Positions 1 through 9,218 of a stretch of 64,000 bases of DNA are shown here, piece after piece. Numbering within the stretch: the first letter of the stretch is position 1; every line of letters begins with the position of its first letter. This DNA is from Dolosigranulum pigrum ATCC 51524 (lineage in GTDB: Bacteria; Bacillota; Bacilli; Lactobacillales; Carnobacteriaceae_A), in contig NZ_JH601103.1 of assembly GCF_000245815.1 (NCBI RefSeq), positions 1,079,438-1,143,437 on the forward strand. Reading direction: 5' to 3'. A program made the translations under genes and the position numbers. The notes under the pieces are model-generated. The model was not told the origin of the DNA. It worked only from the letters and a program-made list of their open reading frames with translations, and did not search any database.

Positions 1-1704
1 CATTCTCGCTTGCAAATTAAAGAAATTAATGAAAATCTTTATCCGGATGATACGACATATGAAGGGAAGCGTCTGCGCCTAAAACAAGAATATTTCTTCG
101 TATCAGCAGGCGTCCAAAGTGTTATTCGCCAGTTCAAAAAATACGACTTACCGCGTAAACAAATTCCAGATAAAATCGCGATTCAAATCAATGATACACA
201 CCCTGCATTAGTTATTCCCGAATTGATGCGTATTTTACTTGATGAAGAGAAGTTATCTTGGGAACGGGCGTGGGAGATTACGGTTAACACAGTAGCTTAT
301 ACCAACCATACTATCCTAAGCGAAGCGATGGAAACCTGGGAAATTGGCATGTTTAAAGAACTCTTGCCACGAATGTACCAAATTATTGAAGAAATTAATC
401 GTCGCCATGTTCAAGAACAACTCCCTCTTTACGGTCGTTCCTTGACATATGCCACTCAAATCATTAAAGATGGCCAAATTCATATGGCACACTTGGCGAT
501 AATCGGTTCACACAGCACAAATGGTGTAGCAAGCTTACACACTGAAATCTTAAAAGATGATAGTTTGAAACAGTTTTATGAAATGTTCCCGCACCGCTTC
601 AATAATAAAACAAATGGAATTACCCAACGTCGCTTCTTGCACTTATGCAATCCAGGCCTGACTGAGCTTATTACGAAAAAAATTGGTAATGAATGGAAAA
701 CCAACCCTTCTGAACTGAAAATCTTTAAAGGGCAAGAAACAAATAAACAAACTTTAAAAGAGTTAGAAAAAGTGAAGTTAGCCAATAAAAAACGCCTAGC
801 TAAATATGTGAAAGAACAACAAGGGTTAGAGATTAATACGGATGCTATCTTTGATGTGATGATTAAACGACTTCACGCCTACAAGCGTCAACAACTACAA
901 CTCTTGCATATTATTGATCGTTACTTACGCATTAAAGTGGATGGCGAGACCGATATTCAACCTCGCGTGTTTATCTTTGGAGCTAAAGCAGCACCCGGTT
1001 ATCGCTTCGCTAAGCAAGTCATTAAAGTGATTAATGAATTGGCTAACTTGATTAATCATGATGATGAGGTTAATGACAAGCTTCAAATTGTCTTCATCGA
1101 GAACTACAATGTTTCCAAAGCTGAATATATTATTCCAGCTGCTGAGATTAGTGAGCAAATTTCACTCGCTGGAAAAGAAGCGAGTGGAACAGGGAACATG
1201 AAGATGATGCTGAATGGCGCGATTACAGTCGGAACAATGGATGGTGCTAACGTTGAAATTCATGATTATGTCGGTGAAGACAATATCTATATCTTCGGAA
1301 TGGACCGCGAAGAAGTTCGTGATATGAATTGGAGTGGTGGCTATAACCCACGTGAATTTTATGAGACCAATCCACGTCTACAGCGCGCTATTAATGCTTT
1401 AGTTGATGGCACGATTCCAAATGTGACTCACGAAGGACGTGATATTTATGACGCGTTCTTAGTACATGGGGATGAATATTACTGCTTGAAAGATTTTGAT
1501 AGCTTTGTTCACGTTCAAGAGGATGTTGACAAATTATATCAAAATAAAACAGAATGGAACCGTAAATCACTGCTGAATATTGCCAGTGCCGGTCCATTCT
1601 CCAGTGACTTTGCTGTAGCTCGTTATGCGACTGATATTTGGAATGCACGACCTGTTCACAAAGCGAAAAAAGATCAAGTGGTCTCTTTTGATCAACCGAT
1701 TTAA
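1..1704 (+). CDS. glgP: Glycogen/maltodextrin phosphorylase, 3' part (5' end off the window)
   Basis: This enzyme releases glucose-1-phosphate from the non-reducing ends of alpha-1,4-glucans in the cytoplasm. The reading frame is open from the first base, so the N-terminal quarter or so of a roughly 800-residue family member lies outside the window. The visible part includes the SGTGNMKMMLNGA segment, whose lysine (codon at about 1201) carries pyridoxal phosphate in the family, followed by TVGTMDGANVEI, and further upstream the conserved IQINDTHPAL and RLHAYKRQQL stretches. It is followed by a short hairpin terminator and then a GH13 amylase-type gene, so the pair probably works in storage-glucan or maltodextrin breakdown. 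Substrate choice between glycogen and maltodextrin cannot be read from the sequence. Confidence 0.96.
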   Translation, partial: HSRLQIKEINENLYPDDTTYEGKRLRLKQEYFFVSAGVQSVIRQFKKYDLPRKQIPDKIAIQINDTHPALVIPELMRILLDEEKLSWERAWEITVNTVAYTNHTILSEAMETWEIGMFKELLPRMYQIIEEINRRHVQEQLPLYGRSLTYATQIIKDGQIHMAHLAIIGSHSTNGVASLHTEILKDDSLKQFYEMFPHRFNNKTNGITQRRFLHLCNPGLTELITKKIGNEWKTNPSELKIFKGQETNKQTLKELEKVKLANKKRLAKYVKEQQGLEINTDAIFDVMIKRLHAYKRQQLQLLHIIDRYLRIKVDGETDIQPRVFIFGAKAAPGYRFAKQVIKVINELANLINHDDEVNDKLQIVFIENYNVSKAEYIIPAAEISEQISLAGKEASGTGNMKMMLNGAITVGTMDGANVEIHDYVGEDNIYIFGMDREEVRDMNWSGGYNPREFYETNPRLQRAINALVDGTIPNVTHEGRDIYDAFLVHGDEYYCLKDFDSFVHVQEDVDKLYQNKTEWNRKSLLNIASAGPFSSDFAVARYATDIWNARPVHKAKKDQVVSFDQPI

Positions 1705-1730
1705 TGCATAAAAATAGATGAAATCGAGAG

Positions 1731-1756
1731 GCGGAAGGAGTAGTCTTTCCGCTTTT
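1731..1756 (+). terminator. Hairpin terminator after glgP
   Basis: GCGGAA pairs with TTCCGC around a short loop and is followed by TTTT. It is modest, so some read-through into the GH13 gene is likely. Confidence 0.6.
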
Positions 1757-1790
1757 CATTATGGGATAGATGTTACAAGAAAGGAATCAT

Positions 1791-3623
1791 ATGACAGAGG
1801 GAATGGAGTTAGTTTATTACAATTCATGGGATCAATCGTGCAAGCAACCGTTTGGAGCGAGTCAAGCGGGGGAGACAATTAATTTTACCGTATATCGAAC
1901 GCATCCAGGTGTTCGGGCGATTTATTTACAAGTACATAAAGATTATGGTACCTATGAAGAAGTGAAGTTAACGCAATCGGAAGAGCAATTTTCTAGAAGC
2001 TATCAATTAAATCAAGGAGCAGGATTATATTTTTATTCATTTCGGCTTGAAGTCACTTTGGACGGGCAAGATCATCAGTTCTTTTTAGGTAATCATGCGG
2101 ATGAATTGGGTGGTGTTGGTCAGTTATATGTACTAAACGAAGAGGTAAGGAAGTATCAGATAACTGCAGTTGAGCGAGACGATTTAGCACCAGACTGGTT
2201 CCGCCAAGGGGTAGTGTATCATATTTTTGTCGATCGGTTCTTTAATGGGACTGATGATGGACGCATTTTATCACCTAAGCGCGATGCCGTTATTTACACT
2301 GAAGGAGCAGAACGGCCTCATTATATAAAGAATGAAGCCGGCGAAATTGTGCGATGGGATTTTTATGGAGGTAATCTGCTAGGGATTATTAAAAAATTAC
2401 CCTACTTACAGGAATTAGGTGTGACCATCTTGTATTTAAGTCCTATTTTTGAAGCACGAAGTAATCATAAGTATGATACAGCAGATTTTTTAAAAATTGA
2501 TCCAATGTTTGGCGATGAAGAGACATTTCAACAGTTAATTGATCATGCGGATGAGTTTGGGATGAAAATTATTTTGGATGGTGTGTTTAATCATACCGGT
2601 TTCGACAGTCGCTACTTTAATGGAGAAGGGACATATGAGACCGTGGGGGCCTATCAATCGACCGAGAGCCCGTATTATGAGTGGTATGACTTTTCGCAAC
2701 ATCCGGATGAATTCGAAAGTTGGTGGGGGATTAAGGACTTGCCAACGTTGAATTCGGATTTACCATCTGTGCGTGAGTTTATTTTTGAAGGAGCCGAGAG
2801 TGTGGTTCGTACTTGGTCACGGATGGGCTTAGGCGGTTGGCGCATCGATGTGGCAGATGAATTGTCAGATCAGTTTTTGGCTGGATTGCGTCAAGCTTTG
2901 GAAGAGAGTGCACTTGATCAGCCCGTTTTAATTGGAGAAGTTTGGGAAGATGCGACGAACAAGATTGCTTATGGTAAACGTCGCGAATATATACTTGGGA
3001 ATATGTTACATGGGGTGATGAATTATCCGTTTACAGATATTATTATTGCCTTTTTAACTAGTGAATTATCGGCGCATAGTACTGTGAAGGCGTTGATGAA
3101 TCTGAAGGAAAATTATCCGTCAGCGATGCTCCATAGTAACTTGAATAATATTAGTACTCATGATTCCGTGCGTATTAAGACTGCTTTGGGCGAAGTAACG
3201 GAGCTAGTTAAATTAGCATTCAGCTTAATGTTTGTCTTACCTGGTGTGCCAACGATTTATTATGGAGATGAAGTTGGACTATCTGGGGAAGAAGATCCAG
3301 ATAATCGTCGTCCGTATCCTTGGGGCAGAGAAGATATCAGTCTTCGTGATGAAGTGAGAGAGTGGGCGCACCGCCGTACTAATTTATCGGCATTATCTGA
3401 AGGGGAATTTGTACCATTTGCTTTAGGCGATTGTCTAGGTGTTTTACGTTATCAGAATGCCGAAGAATGGGTATTATTGGTGCTGAACCCGACTGATGTG
3501 GAACAAGATGTGATATTTAGCGAGTTAGAAAGCTTTGCCCATCAATTTACGGCAGATGGATTAGAATCAATAGCTCCGACTGCACAAGTGCCACCTAAAC
3601 GTGCTATACTATATATATCATAA
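1791..3623 (+). CDS. GH13 alpha-glucanase (neopullulanase/cyclomaltodextrinase type)
   Basis: This is a cytoplasmic glycoside hydrolase of family 13, likely acting on maltodextrins, cyclodextrins or pullulan-type linkages. An N-terminal beta domain of about 130 residues precedes the TIM barrel. The four conserved regions are visible: DGVFNHTG near residue 262, GWRIDVADE near 349 (nucleophile Asp), LIGEVW near 380 (acid/base Glu) and STHDS near 453. No secretion signal is seen. The ATG chosen sits about 6 bases after AAGAAAGG; a start 7 codons earlier lacks such spacing. Placement after glgP supports a role in internal glucan use. The exact linkage specificity is open, so no symbol is assigned. 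Confidence 0.9.
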   Translation: MTEGMELVYYNSWDQSCKQPFGASQAGETINFTVYRTHPGVRAIYLQVHKDYGTYEEVKLTQSEEQFSRSYQLNQGAGLYFYSFRLEVTLDGQDHQFFLGNHADELGGVGQLYVLNEEVRKYQITAVERDDLAPDWFRQGVVYHIFVDRFFNGTDDGRILSPKRDAVIYTEGAERPHYIKNEAGEIVRWDFYGGNLLGIIKKLPYLQELGVTILYLSPIFEARSNHKYDTADFLKIDPMFGDEETFQQLIDHADEFGMKIILDGVFNHTGFDSRYFNGEGTYETVGAYQSTESPYYEWYDFSQHPDEFESWWGIKDLPTLNSDLPSVREFIFEGAESVVRTWSRMGLGGWRIDVADELSDQFLAGLRQALEESALDQPVLIGEVWEDATNKIAYGKRREYILGNMLHGVMNYPFTDIIIAFLTSELSAHSTVKALMNLKENYPSAMLHSNLNNISTHDSVRIKTALGEVTELVKLAFSLMFVLPGVPTIYYGDEVGLSGEEDPDNRRPYPWGREDISLRDEVREWAHRRTNLSALSEGEFVPFALGDCLGVLRYQNAEEWVLLVLNPTDVEQDVIFSELESFAHQFTADGLESIAPTAQVPPKRAILYIS

Positions 3624-3642
3624 AAAAAGAAAGGTTGATTGG

Positions 3643-4023
3643 ATGAAATCATTAGAATCAGTGAAAGCGCCAGCCGCAGTGGGACCCTACTCACAAGCGA
3701 TTGTCAATGGTGATTTTGTATTTTTATCAGGACAACTAGGAATTGACCGTCAGACAGGAGAGTTAGTCGAGGGCATTGAAGCGCAGACGAAGCAAGCCTT
3801 CCAAAATATCAGTTATGTTTTAGCTGAAGCTAATTTAACATTAGCTGATGTGGTGAAAGTGACCGTTTATTTAGCTGATCTGGCTGATTACGCAGTCGTG
3901 AATGACATTTATGCAGCGCAATTCAGTGAACCGTTCCCAGCTCGCAGTGCCTTCCAAGTGGCAGCCTTACCCTTAGGTGGTGCTGTTGAGATTGAAGTGA
4001 TTGCCGCCCGTTCAGAGAATTAA
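3643..4023 (+). CDS. ridA: RidA/YjgF family enamine/imine deaminase
   Basis: RidA proteins hydrolyse reactive 2-aminoacrylate and related enamines formed by PLP enzymes, releasing ammonia. The 126-residue product has the family's usual length and its hallmark segments: AVGPYSQAI near the N terminus, GQLGID, and the C-terminal FPARSAFQVAALPLGG with the conserved arginine. The ATG follows AAAGG; an in-frame GTG further upstream overlaps the end of the GH13 gene and has no good ribosome site. It begins about 20 bases after the amylase gene and is probably co-transcribed. Confidence 0.93.
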   Translation: MKSLESVKAPAAVGPYSQAIVNGDFVFLSGQLGIDRQTGELVEGIEAQTKQAFQNISYVLAEANLTLADVVKVTVYLADLADYAVVNDIYAAQFSEPFPARSAFQVAALPLGGAVEIEVIAARSEN

Positions 4024-4113
4024 GGATAAATCATATTTTTTTCAAATGATTTGAGTTGATTGAGGGGATTAATTGACTTATAATTCTAATATAACAATGA
4101 AAGGATGATTCAT

Positions 4114-4311
4114 ATGCCATTAAGCGATGATGTAAAAGGAAAAGCTAAAGAAGTTAAAGGGAAAGCGACTGACGATAAAGGGAAAGAATTAGAAGGTAAA
4201 GCACAACAAGCTGCTTCTAAAGCAAAAGATACAGCGAAAGACTTGAAAGAAAAAGCTGAAGATGCTTTTGAAGGGGCAAAAAACGCAGTTAAAGATGCTT
4301 TTAATGACTAA
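4114..4311 (+). CDS. CsbD-like stress protein
   Basis: This 65-residue, highly charged protein is built of repeats of the type KGKAKEVKGKATDDKGKELE followed by an Ala/Lys-rich amphipathic helix. That is the CsbD/YjbJ pattern of small general-stress proteins of unknown biochemical function. The ATG is 8 bases after AAGGA; an ATG three codons earlier overlaps the ribosome site. It is a single-gene unit with a strong terminator directly after it. Lysine and alanine codons dominate. Confidence 0.85.
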   Translation: MPLSDDVKGKAKEVKGKATDDKGKELEGKAQQAASKAKDTAKDLKEKAEDAFEGAKNAVKDAFND

Positions 4312-4320
4312 TCATAACTG

Positions 4321-4360
4321 AGTGAAAAAACGCCACTATGTGTAGTGGCGTTTTTTCACT
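4321..4360. terminator. Strong bidirectional terminator
   Basis: AGTGAAAAAACGCCACTA pairs perfectly with the downstream TAGTGGCGTTTTTTCACT around a 4-base loop, giving T-runs in both directions. Confidence 0.93.
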
Positions 4361-4402
4361 TAAAATAATATGTTTTGACTTGTTTTAGGAAGGAGGACGA
4401 AA

Positions 4403-5017
4403 ATGAGTCGACGAAAACGACAGAAAAAATCATTCAATATTTGGAAATATATTTGCTTGACGATTTTTGCTCTCATTGTGGGGCTGTATATTTATGTAGC
4501 TTTTTTTGTGTCAGCAGATTCGACGTCGATTAATCAAGCGTCACGAGAACAGGCAGGCGAAGTTGCTCATATCAAGGTGGAGGCGACGCGTGAGAATGCT
4601 GAACACTTTATTGATCAATATTTAGCTCAGATGAATCAGGATGAGAATTTCCATTATGATATTAATCTGCAAGAAGATGGTCTCTATGTGGCAGGGAATG
4701 TATCGTACTTAGGAATGACGTATCCGTTCGAGATGCAGACAACTCCAGAAGTACTCGATAATGGCAATATCCAGCTAAATATTGAATCGATTACAGTGAG
4801 CAATTTTGAATTGCCGCGGGAACTTATTTTGACGATTTTATCAACGCGTGATACATTTCCTGACTTTATTGCTATCAATGCAGAAGCGAATTATATCGGT
4901 GTGAACTTAACTGAACTAACGCTTGATAATGGGATTTCATTCGGAGCTGAAGTCATTGATTTACCGGCTGATCAATTGGAGCTGTCGGTTTATTTGCCTA
5001 AAGATGGTCTTCAATGA
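4403..5017 (+). CDS. YpmS family (DUF2140) membrane-anchored protein
   Basis: The 204-residue product has a basic N terminus (MSRRKRQKK), one hydrophobic segment at about residues 16-38, and an extracytoplasmic domain with the YpmS/DUF2140 layout: YLAQMNQDENFHYDINLQ, then LPRELILTILSTRDTFPDFI near the C terminus. The function of the family is not known to me; it is widespread in Bacillales and Lactobacillales. The start follows AAGGAGG. The downstream YozE-like gene starts about 25 bases later, so the two probably form an operon. Confidence 0.82.
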   Translation: MSRRKRQKKSFNIWKYICLTIFALIVGLYIYVAFFVSADSTSINQASREQAGEVAHIKVEATRENAEHFIDQYLAQMNQDENFHYDINLQEDGLYVAGNVSYLGMTYPFEMQTTPEVLDNGNIQLNIESITVSNFELPRELILTILSTRDTFPDFIAINAEANYIGVNLTELTLDNGISFGAEVIDLPADQLELSVYLPKDGLQ

Positions 5018-5042
5018 TATACTGGAGGAGGTAGATGATAGG

Positions 5043-5270
5043 GTGAGAGAATCGTTTTATCATTATATTTTAACCGAACGCAACACCGTAACACCTACAG
5101 CTTTGTCGAAACTTGCTCGATCTATTGCAGCAGATGGGATGTTTCCCAAAACATCCACCGATTATGACGAAATAAGTCGTTATTTAGAAACGCATGTTGA
5201 TTATGTTGAGAGTATGACACTTTTCGATGAAGCATGGCAACGCTATATGGATAAAAAACAAACACAATAA
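5043..5270 (+). CDS. YozE/UPF0346 family small protein
   Basis: The 75-residue product matches the YozE family pattern SFYHYIL...FPKTSTDYDEISRYLE...YVESMTLFDEAWQRY, a short, all-helical protein of unknown role. A GTG start is preferred because a strong GGAGGAGG lies about 11 bases upstream and the protein then begins where family members begin; the in-frame ATG at 5010 would add 11 residues and lies inside the preceding gene. Confidence 0.85.
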   Translation: MRESFYHYILTERNTVTPTALSKLARSIAADGMFPKTSTDYDEISRYLETHVDYVESMTLFDEAWQRYMDKKQTQ

Positions 5271-5286
5271 GAAAGGGAGATTTACT

Positions 5287-5997
5287 ATGTCAACACCACA
5301 CATTAATGCTAAAAAAGGGGATATCGCAAAAATTGTCTTATTACCAGGAGACCCATTGCGAGCAAAATATATTGCTGAGACATTCCTAGAAGATGTTGAG
5401 CAATACAATGACGTGCGTAATATGTTTGGCTTCACAGGGACATACAAAGGTGTCCGTGTTTCTGTCCAAGGAACAGGCATGGGTATGCCAAGTGCAATGA
5501 TTTATGCGGAAGAGTTGATTACAGAGTATGATGTTGAGGTCTTAATCCGTGTTGGTTCTGCTGGTGGAATGAAAGAAGACATCCAAATTCGTGATGTGGT
5601 ATTAGCACAAGGAGCCACAACAGACTCTAGCTTACACCGCAATATTTTTGGTGGTCAAGTAGATTATGCTCCATTAGCGAACTTTGACTTATTAAGAACG
5701 GCATATGACATTGGTACAGAAAAAGAAATGAATATTCGTGTCGGAAATGTCTTGTCTGCTGACCGATTCTACAATGACGAAATTGATTCTCAGAAGTTAG
5801 CTGATTATGGTGTGTTAGCTGTTGAGATGGAAGCTGCTGGTATATACTCTGTAGCAGCTAAACATAATAAAAAAGCTCTCGCTATGTTAACCATCAGTGA
5901 CCACTTAATAACAGGTGAGCAAACAACAGCAGAAGAGCGTCAAACAACCTTTGAGGATATGATGATTATTGCGCTAGAAGCAGCTACTCGTCTATAA
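5287..5997 (+). CDS. deoD: Purine-nucleoside phosphorylase
   Basis: DeoD cleaves purine (deoxy)ribonucleosides with phosphate to the free base and (deoxy)ribose-1-phosphate in nucleoside salvage. The 236-residue product has the bacterial hexameric-type length and motifs: LLPGDPLRAKYIAE at about residue 19, GTGMGMPS, RVGSAGGM and AVEMEAAGIY, and the C-terminal ISDHL with the catalytic Asp. The ATG follows GAAAGGGAG. It closes the ypmS-yozE-deoD gene run. Confidence 0.96.
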   Translation: MSTPHINAKKGDIAKIVLLPGDPLRAKYIAETFLEDVEQYNDVRNMFGFTGTYKGVRVSVQGTGMGMPSAMIYAEELITEYDVEVLIRVGSAGGMKEDIQIRDVVLAQGATTDSSLHRNIFGGQVDYAPLANFDLLRTAYDIGTEKEMNIRVGNVLSADRFYNDEIDSQKLADYGVLAVEMEAAGIYSVAAKHNKKALAMLTISDHLITGEQTTAEERQTTFEDMMIIALEAATRL

Positions 5998-6072
5998 ATA
6001 TCTAATAACTATTGAAACATAAAATTAATGTATTGTTTCATAAATGATCAGTAAGAAGTGAGATGGTGTGGA

Positions 6073-7545
6073 ATGACCGAAGAGAAACAAACTGTTAGTA
6101 AGACCAATTATATTATATCACTTATTGTTGTTGCTATTATCGGTGTATTAGGAGCGGGTGGAGCTTATTTTGTCGGGGTATGGCAAGGAAGTCCTGCTCG
6201 TCAGTCAGGCTCCACTAGTATCACCGTGACTGGGCAACCCCTTGATGATGAGTTGTCATTAGATGACGTTGAGGCAATGTATCATACCTTGATGAATCAC
6301 TATTACGAAGAGGTTGATTCTAAGACCTTAATTGAGGGAGCACTGGAAGGAATGGCCGACTCATTAGGCGATCCCCATACAGCATTTCTAAATAGTGTGG
6401 ATACGGCCGAATTAAATGATTCTATTAGCGGTTCTTTTGAAGGCATTGGTGCAGAGGTGATGAAAGATGGGGATGCTGTTCGTATCATGTCGCCGATTGC
6501 TGACTCACCAGCTGATAAAGCCGGCTTACAAGCGGATGACCTAATTTTAGAAGTCAATGGACAGTCTGTTCAAGATCTAAATGTGACTGAAGCCGTTCAA
6601 CTGATTAGAGGAGAGAAAGGCACCGAGGTCAATTTAAAACTGCGTCGTAATGAGGAAGAATTTACGCTTGCAGTAACAAGGGACACCATCCCACTTGAAT
6701 CTGTTAAAACCAACATTGACGAAAGTGATCAATCAATTGGGCATGTTCATATTACACGTTTTAATTCGACAACTTATGATGAACTCGTTGCAGCGATTAA
6801 AGAGTTGCAGTCGCAAAATGTTGAGAAATTTATTTTTGATGTTAGAGGGAATCCAGGTGGGCTACTTGATGTGGCAATAAAGATGGGCAATATTTTCGTG
6901 AATAACGGTGAGCCGATTATGCAAATTCAAGCTGATGAGACGGAACAACCGCATGTATTCCTTGCCAGTGATGAATATGGTGACTTCAAGTTTGATCGTA
7001 GTCAATATGAAGCGGTACTGTTGGTGAATGAAGGTAGTGCAAGTGCTTCAGAAATTTTAGCAGGAGCTATGCAGCATGCTGGTTATCCTATTATTGGAAC
7101 ACCAACTTATGGTAAAGGAACAGTTCAAACGATCCAGGAACTAAGTGGCCATACGGAAGTGAAGTTTACCCACCAAATATGGCTAACAGCTTCAGGAGAC
7201 TTTATTAATGAAAAAGGTGTAATGCCAGATGAAGAAGTAGAGCGTAGCCAGTATGGTGATTTATTAATCGTTGATGCTGAAGCAACGTATAAACTTGGTG
7301 ATCAATCACAAGAAGTTGAGAATATTAACCGCATATTAAACATGTTAGGTTATGATGTAATGGTTAGTGATCAATTTACTGAACAGACTAAAACTGCCAT
7401 TGAACAAATTCAAACGGAGCATCAATTAAATGTAACTGGCGTTGTGCATGATAGTACAGCAATGACCTTAATGCGACTTGTTCAAGAATACTTCAGTGAA
7501 CATGATGATCAATATGATTATGCAGTAGACAAACTTCAAGATTAA
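6073..7545 (+). CDS. ctpA: C-terminal processing peptidase (S41), PDZ and peptidoglycan-binding domains
   Basis: This serine protease acts outside the membrane on envelope proteins. It has an N-terminal membrane segment (about residues 12-36), a PDZ domain with GSFEGIGAE through PADKAGLQADDLILEVNG (about residues 115-180), the S41 core with the catalytic Ser in NEGSASASEI and the Lys in TYGKGTVQ, and a C-terminal peptidoglycan-binding domain (LGDQSQEVENINRILNMLGY onward). The ATG gives MTEEKQ; a GTG five codons upstream is possible because the ribosome site is weak and ambiguous. Signal peptidase lies directly downstream, consistent with envelope protein maturation. Confidence 0.93.
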   Translation: MTEEKQTVSKTNYIISLIVVAIIGVLGAGGAYFVGVWQGSPARQSGSTSITVTGQPLDDELSLDDVEAMYHTLMNHYYEEVDSKTLIEGALEGMADSLGDPHTAFLNSVDTAELNDSISGSFEGIGAEVMKDGDAVRIMSPIADSPADKAGLQADDLILEVNGQSVQDLNVTEAVQLIRGEKGTEVNLKLRRNEEEFTLAVTRDTIPLESVKTNIDESDQSIGHVHITRFNSTTYDELVAAIKELQSQNVEKFIFDVRGNPGGLLDVAIKMGNIFVNNGEPIMQIQADETEQPHVFLASDEYGDFKFDRSQYEAVLLVNEGSASASEILAGAMQHAGYPIIGTPTYGKGTVQTIQELSGHTEVKFTHQIWLTASGDFINEKGVMPDEEVERSQYGDLLIVDAEATYKLGDQSQEVENINRILNMLGYDVMVSDQFTEQTKTAIEQIQTEHQLNVTGVVHDSTAMTLMRLVQEYFSEHDDQYDYAVDKLQD

Positions 7546-7585
7546 TGAGTCAAATTAAATAACCCTTATAGAAAGAAGGAATGAT

Positions 7586-8203
7586 ATGGCAAGTAACCGA
7601 GAACAGAACACCAACAGAATGTCTTCACGAATGAGCAAACATGAATCGGAAGAGTCAACGCTTGTTTGGTTAGGGAAAGAGATTATCAGTACGCTAATAT
7701 ATGTTGGTGTTATTTTAGGTATATTCCTTCTGATACAAACATTTTTATTCGCACAAGTTAGCATTGATGGGCAATCGATGGCGCCAACATTGCAACCGAA
7801 TGATCGACTGATTTCTAACAAAATAAGTTCGATTGAGCGCTTTGATATTGTGGTTTTTGATTCGCCGGATGAACCGGATAAACAGTATATTAAACGTGTG
7901 ATCGGAATACCAGGCGATCATGTTGAATTTACTGAAGATCAACTCTATCTAAATGGCGAACCAGTTGATGAACCATACCTGAATGAGATTATCGATGCCT
8001 ATCCAGGAACGTATACCGCTAATTTTTCGATGGTTGATATTACTGGAGAAGAAACCGTACCAGAAGGACAGTATTTTGTCATGGGAGATAATCGGGTAAA
8101 TTCCCGAGATTCAAGAAGTTTTGGTTTCATTTCAGAAGAAGCAATTTCTGGTGAAACAAGACTACAACTCTGGCCATTATCAGAAGTCGGCTTCTTATAT
8201 TGA
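7586..8203 (+). CDS. lepB: Signal peptidase I
   Basis: The 205-residue enzyme removes signal peptides from secreted proteins at the outer face of the membrane. After a charged cytoplasmic tail there is a single membrane segment (about residues 35-55), then box B DGQSMAPTL with the catalytic Ser, box D KQYIKRVIGIPGD with the general-base Lys, and box E VMGDNRVNSRDSRSFG. The ATG follows AGAAGGAATGAT. It trails the processing protease by about 40 bases and is probably in the same transcript. Confidence 0.95.
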   Translation: MASNREQNTNRMSSRMSKHESEESTLVWLGKEIISTLIYVGVILGIFLLIQTFLFAQVSIDGQSMAPTLQPNDRLISNKISSIERFDIVVFDSPDEPDKQYIKRVIGIPGDHVEFTEDQLYLNGEPVDEPYLNEIIDAYPGTYTANFSMVDITGEETVPEGQYFVMGDNRVNSRDSRSFGFISEEAISGETRLQLWPLSEVGFLY

Positions 8204-8210
8204 TACTAAT

Positions 8211-8282
8211 GGGGCTAAGTGAACGAGCATGTGTCTAGCTAGATCATAGTTAGTCCATGTTATGTAGCTTAGCTCTCATTTT
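8211..8282 (+). terminator. Long hairpin after lepB
   Basis: GGGGCTAAG pairs with the distant CTTAGCTCT around a long loop that itself carries CATG repeats and a CTAGCTAG palindrome, followed by CATTTTA. It could be a terminator or a processed structured region; nothing coding is seen here. Confidence 0.45.
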
Positions 8283-8342
8283 ATGTTAACGTTACGAAAC
8301 ACAACAACCAAAAAGATTTATATTTAAATGGAAAGGTGATAG

Positions 8343-9218
8343 ATGATGACAATTCAATGGTTTCCCGGTCATATGGCCAAAGCAACACGTGAATTTCAAG
8401 AAAAATTAAAACTAGTCGATGTAGTATTCGAACTATTAGATGCCCGTATTCCTTTATCCAGTTCGAATCCATCACTTGATGAAATTATTGGAGACAAACC
8501 ACGTGTCAAAATTTTGATGAAATCAGATTTAGCAGATGCACAAATCACTTCACAATGGCTAACCTATTATAAAGAAAATAATATTGCAGTTGTTCCTTAT
8601 AACGCAAAGCGTAATCAAGATGTCAGTCCTATTTTAGCAGCAGCCGATGATGTCTTAACTGAGTATAAACAAAAACGGATAGATAAAGGCTTAAGACCAC
8701 GAGCGATTCGTGCGGTTAGTGTGGGGATTCCTAATGTAGGTAAATCAACATTGATTAATCGGTTTGCGGGCAAAAATATTGCCCAAACAGGAAATCGTCC
8801 GGGCGTTACTAAAGCGCAGCAATGGATTAAATACAAAAATAAATTAGAGTTATTAGACACGCCAGGAATTCTTTGGCCTAAATTTGAAGATCAACGAGTA
8901 GGTAAGTGTCTAGCGGTGACAGGCGCTATTAAAGATACACTACTTCACTTAGATGATGTGGCACTCTTTATGATGGCATACTTCACCGAACACTATCCGG
9001 GGCGTTTAGCTAAACGTTATAATTTTGATAAAAAATTAGAGACAGAAATGCCATTGCCTGAATTATTGATGCTCATTACGAAAAAAAGAGGTTACCGCGA
9101 TGATTATGAACGTGGCGCTGAGATGATGATTTATGAAGTCCGCAAAGGTTTACTCGGTCCATTCTCTTTGGAAACTCCAGCATTGATGAGGGATTCAGAT
9201 GGCTCATCAGACAATTAA
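8343..9218 (+). CDS. rbgA: Ribosome biogenesis GTPase RbgA (YlqF)
   Basis: RbgA is a circularly permuted GTPase needed for a late step of 50S subunit assembly. The motifs appear in the permuted order: the G4-type LMKSDLAD comes first (about residue 58), then G1 GIPNVGKST (about 126) and G3 DTPGI (about 178). The N terminus IQWFPGHMAKA is the family signature. The length of about 291 residues is typical. Two adjacent ATGs follow AAAGG; the first is used. Its end overlaps the start of rnhB by 20 bases, the usual Firmicutes arrangement. Confidence 0.96.
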   Translation: MMTIQWFPGHMAKATREFQEKLKLVDVVFELLDARIPLSSSNPSLDEIIGDKPRVKILMKSDLADAQITSQWLTYYKENNIAVVPYNAKRNQDVSPILAAADDVLTEYKQKRIDKGLRPRAIRAVSVGIPNVGKSTLINRFAGKNIAQTGNRPGVTKAQQWIKYKNKLELLDTPGILWPKFEDQRVGKCLAVTGAIKDTLLHLDDVALFMMAYFTEHYPGRLAKRYNFDKKLETEMPLPELLMLITKKRGYRDDYERGAEMMIYEVRKGLLGPFSLETPALMRDSDGSSDN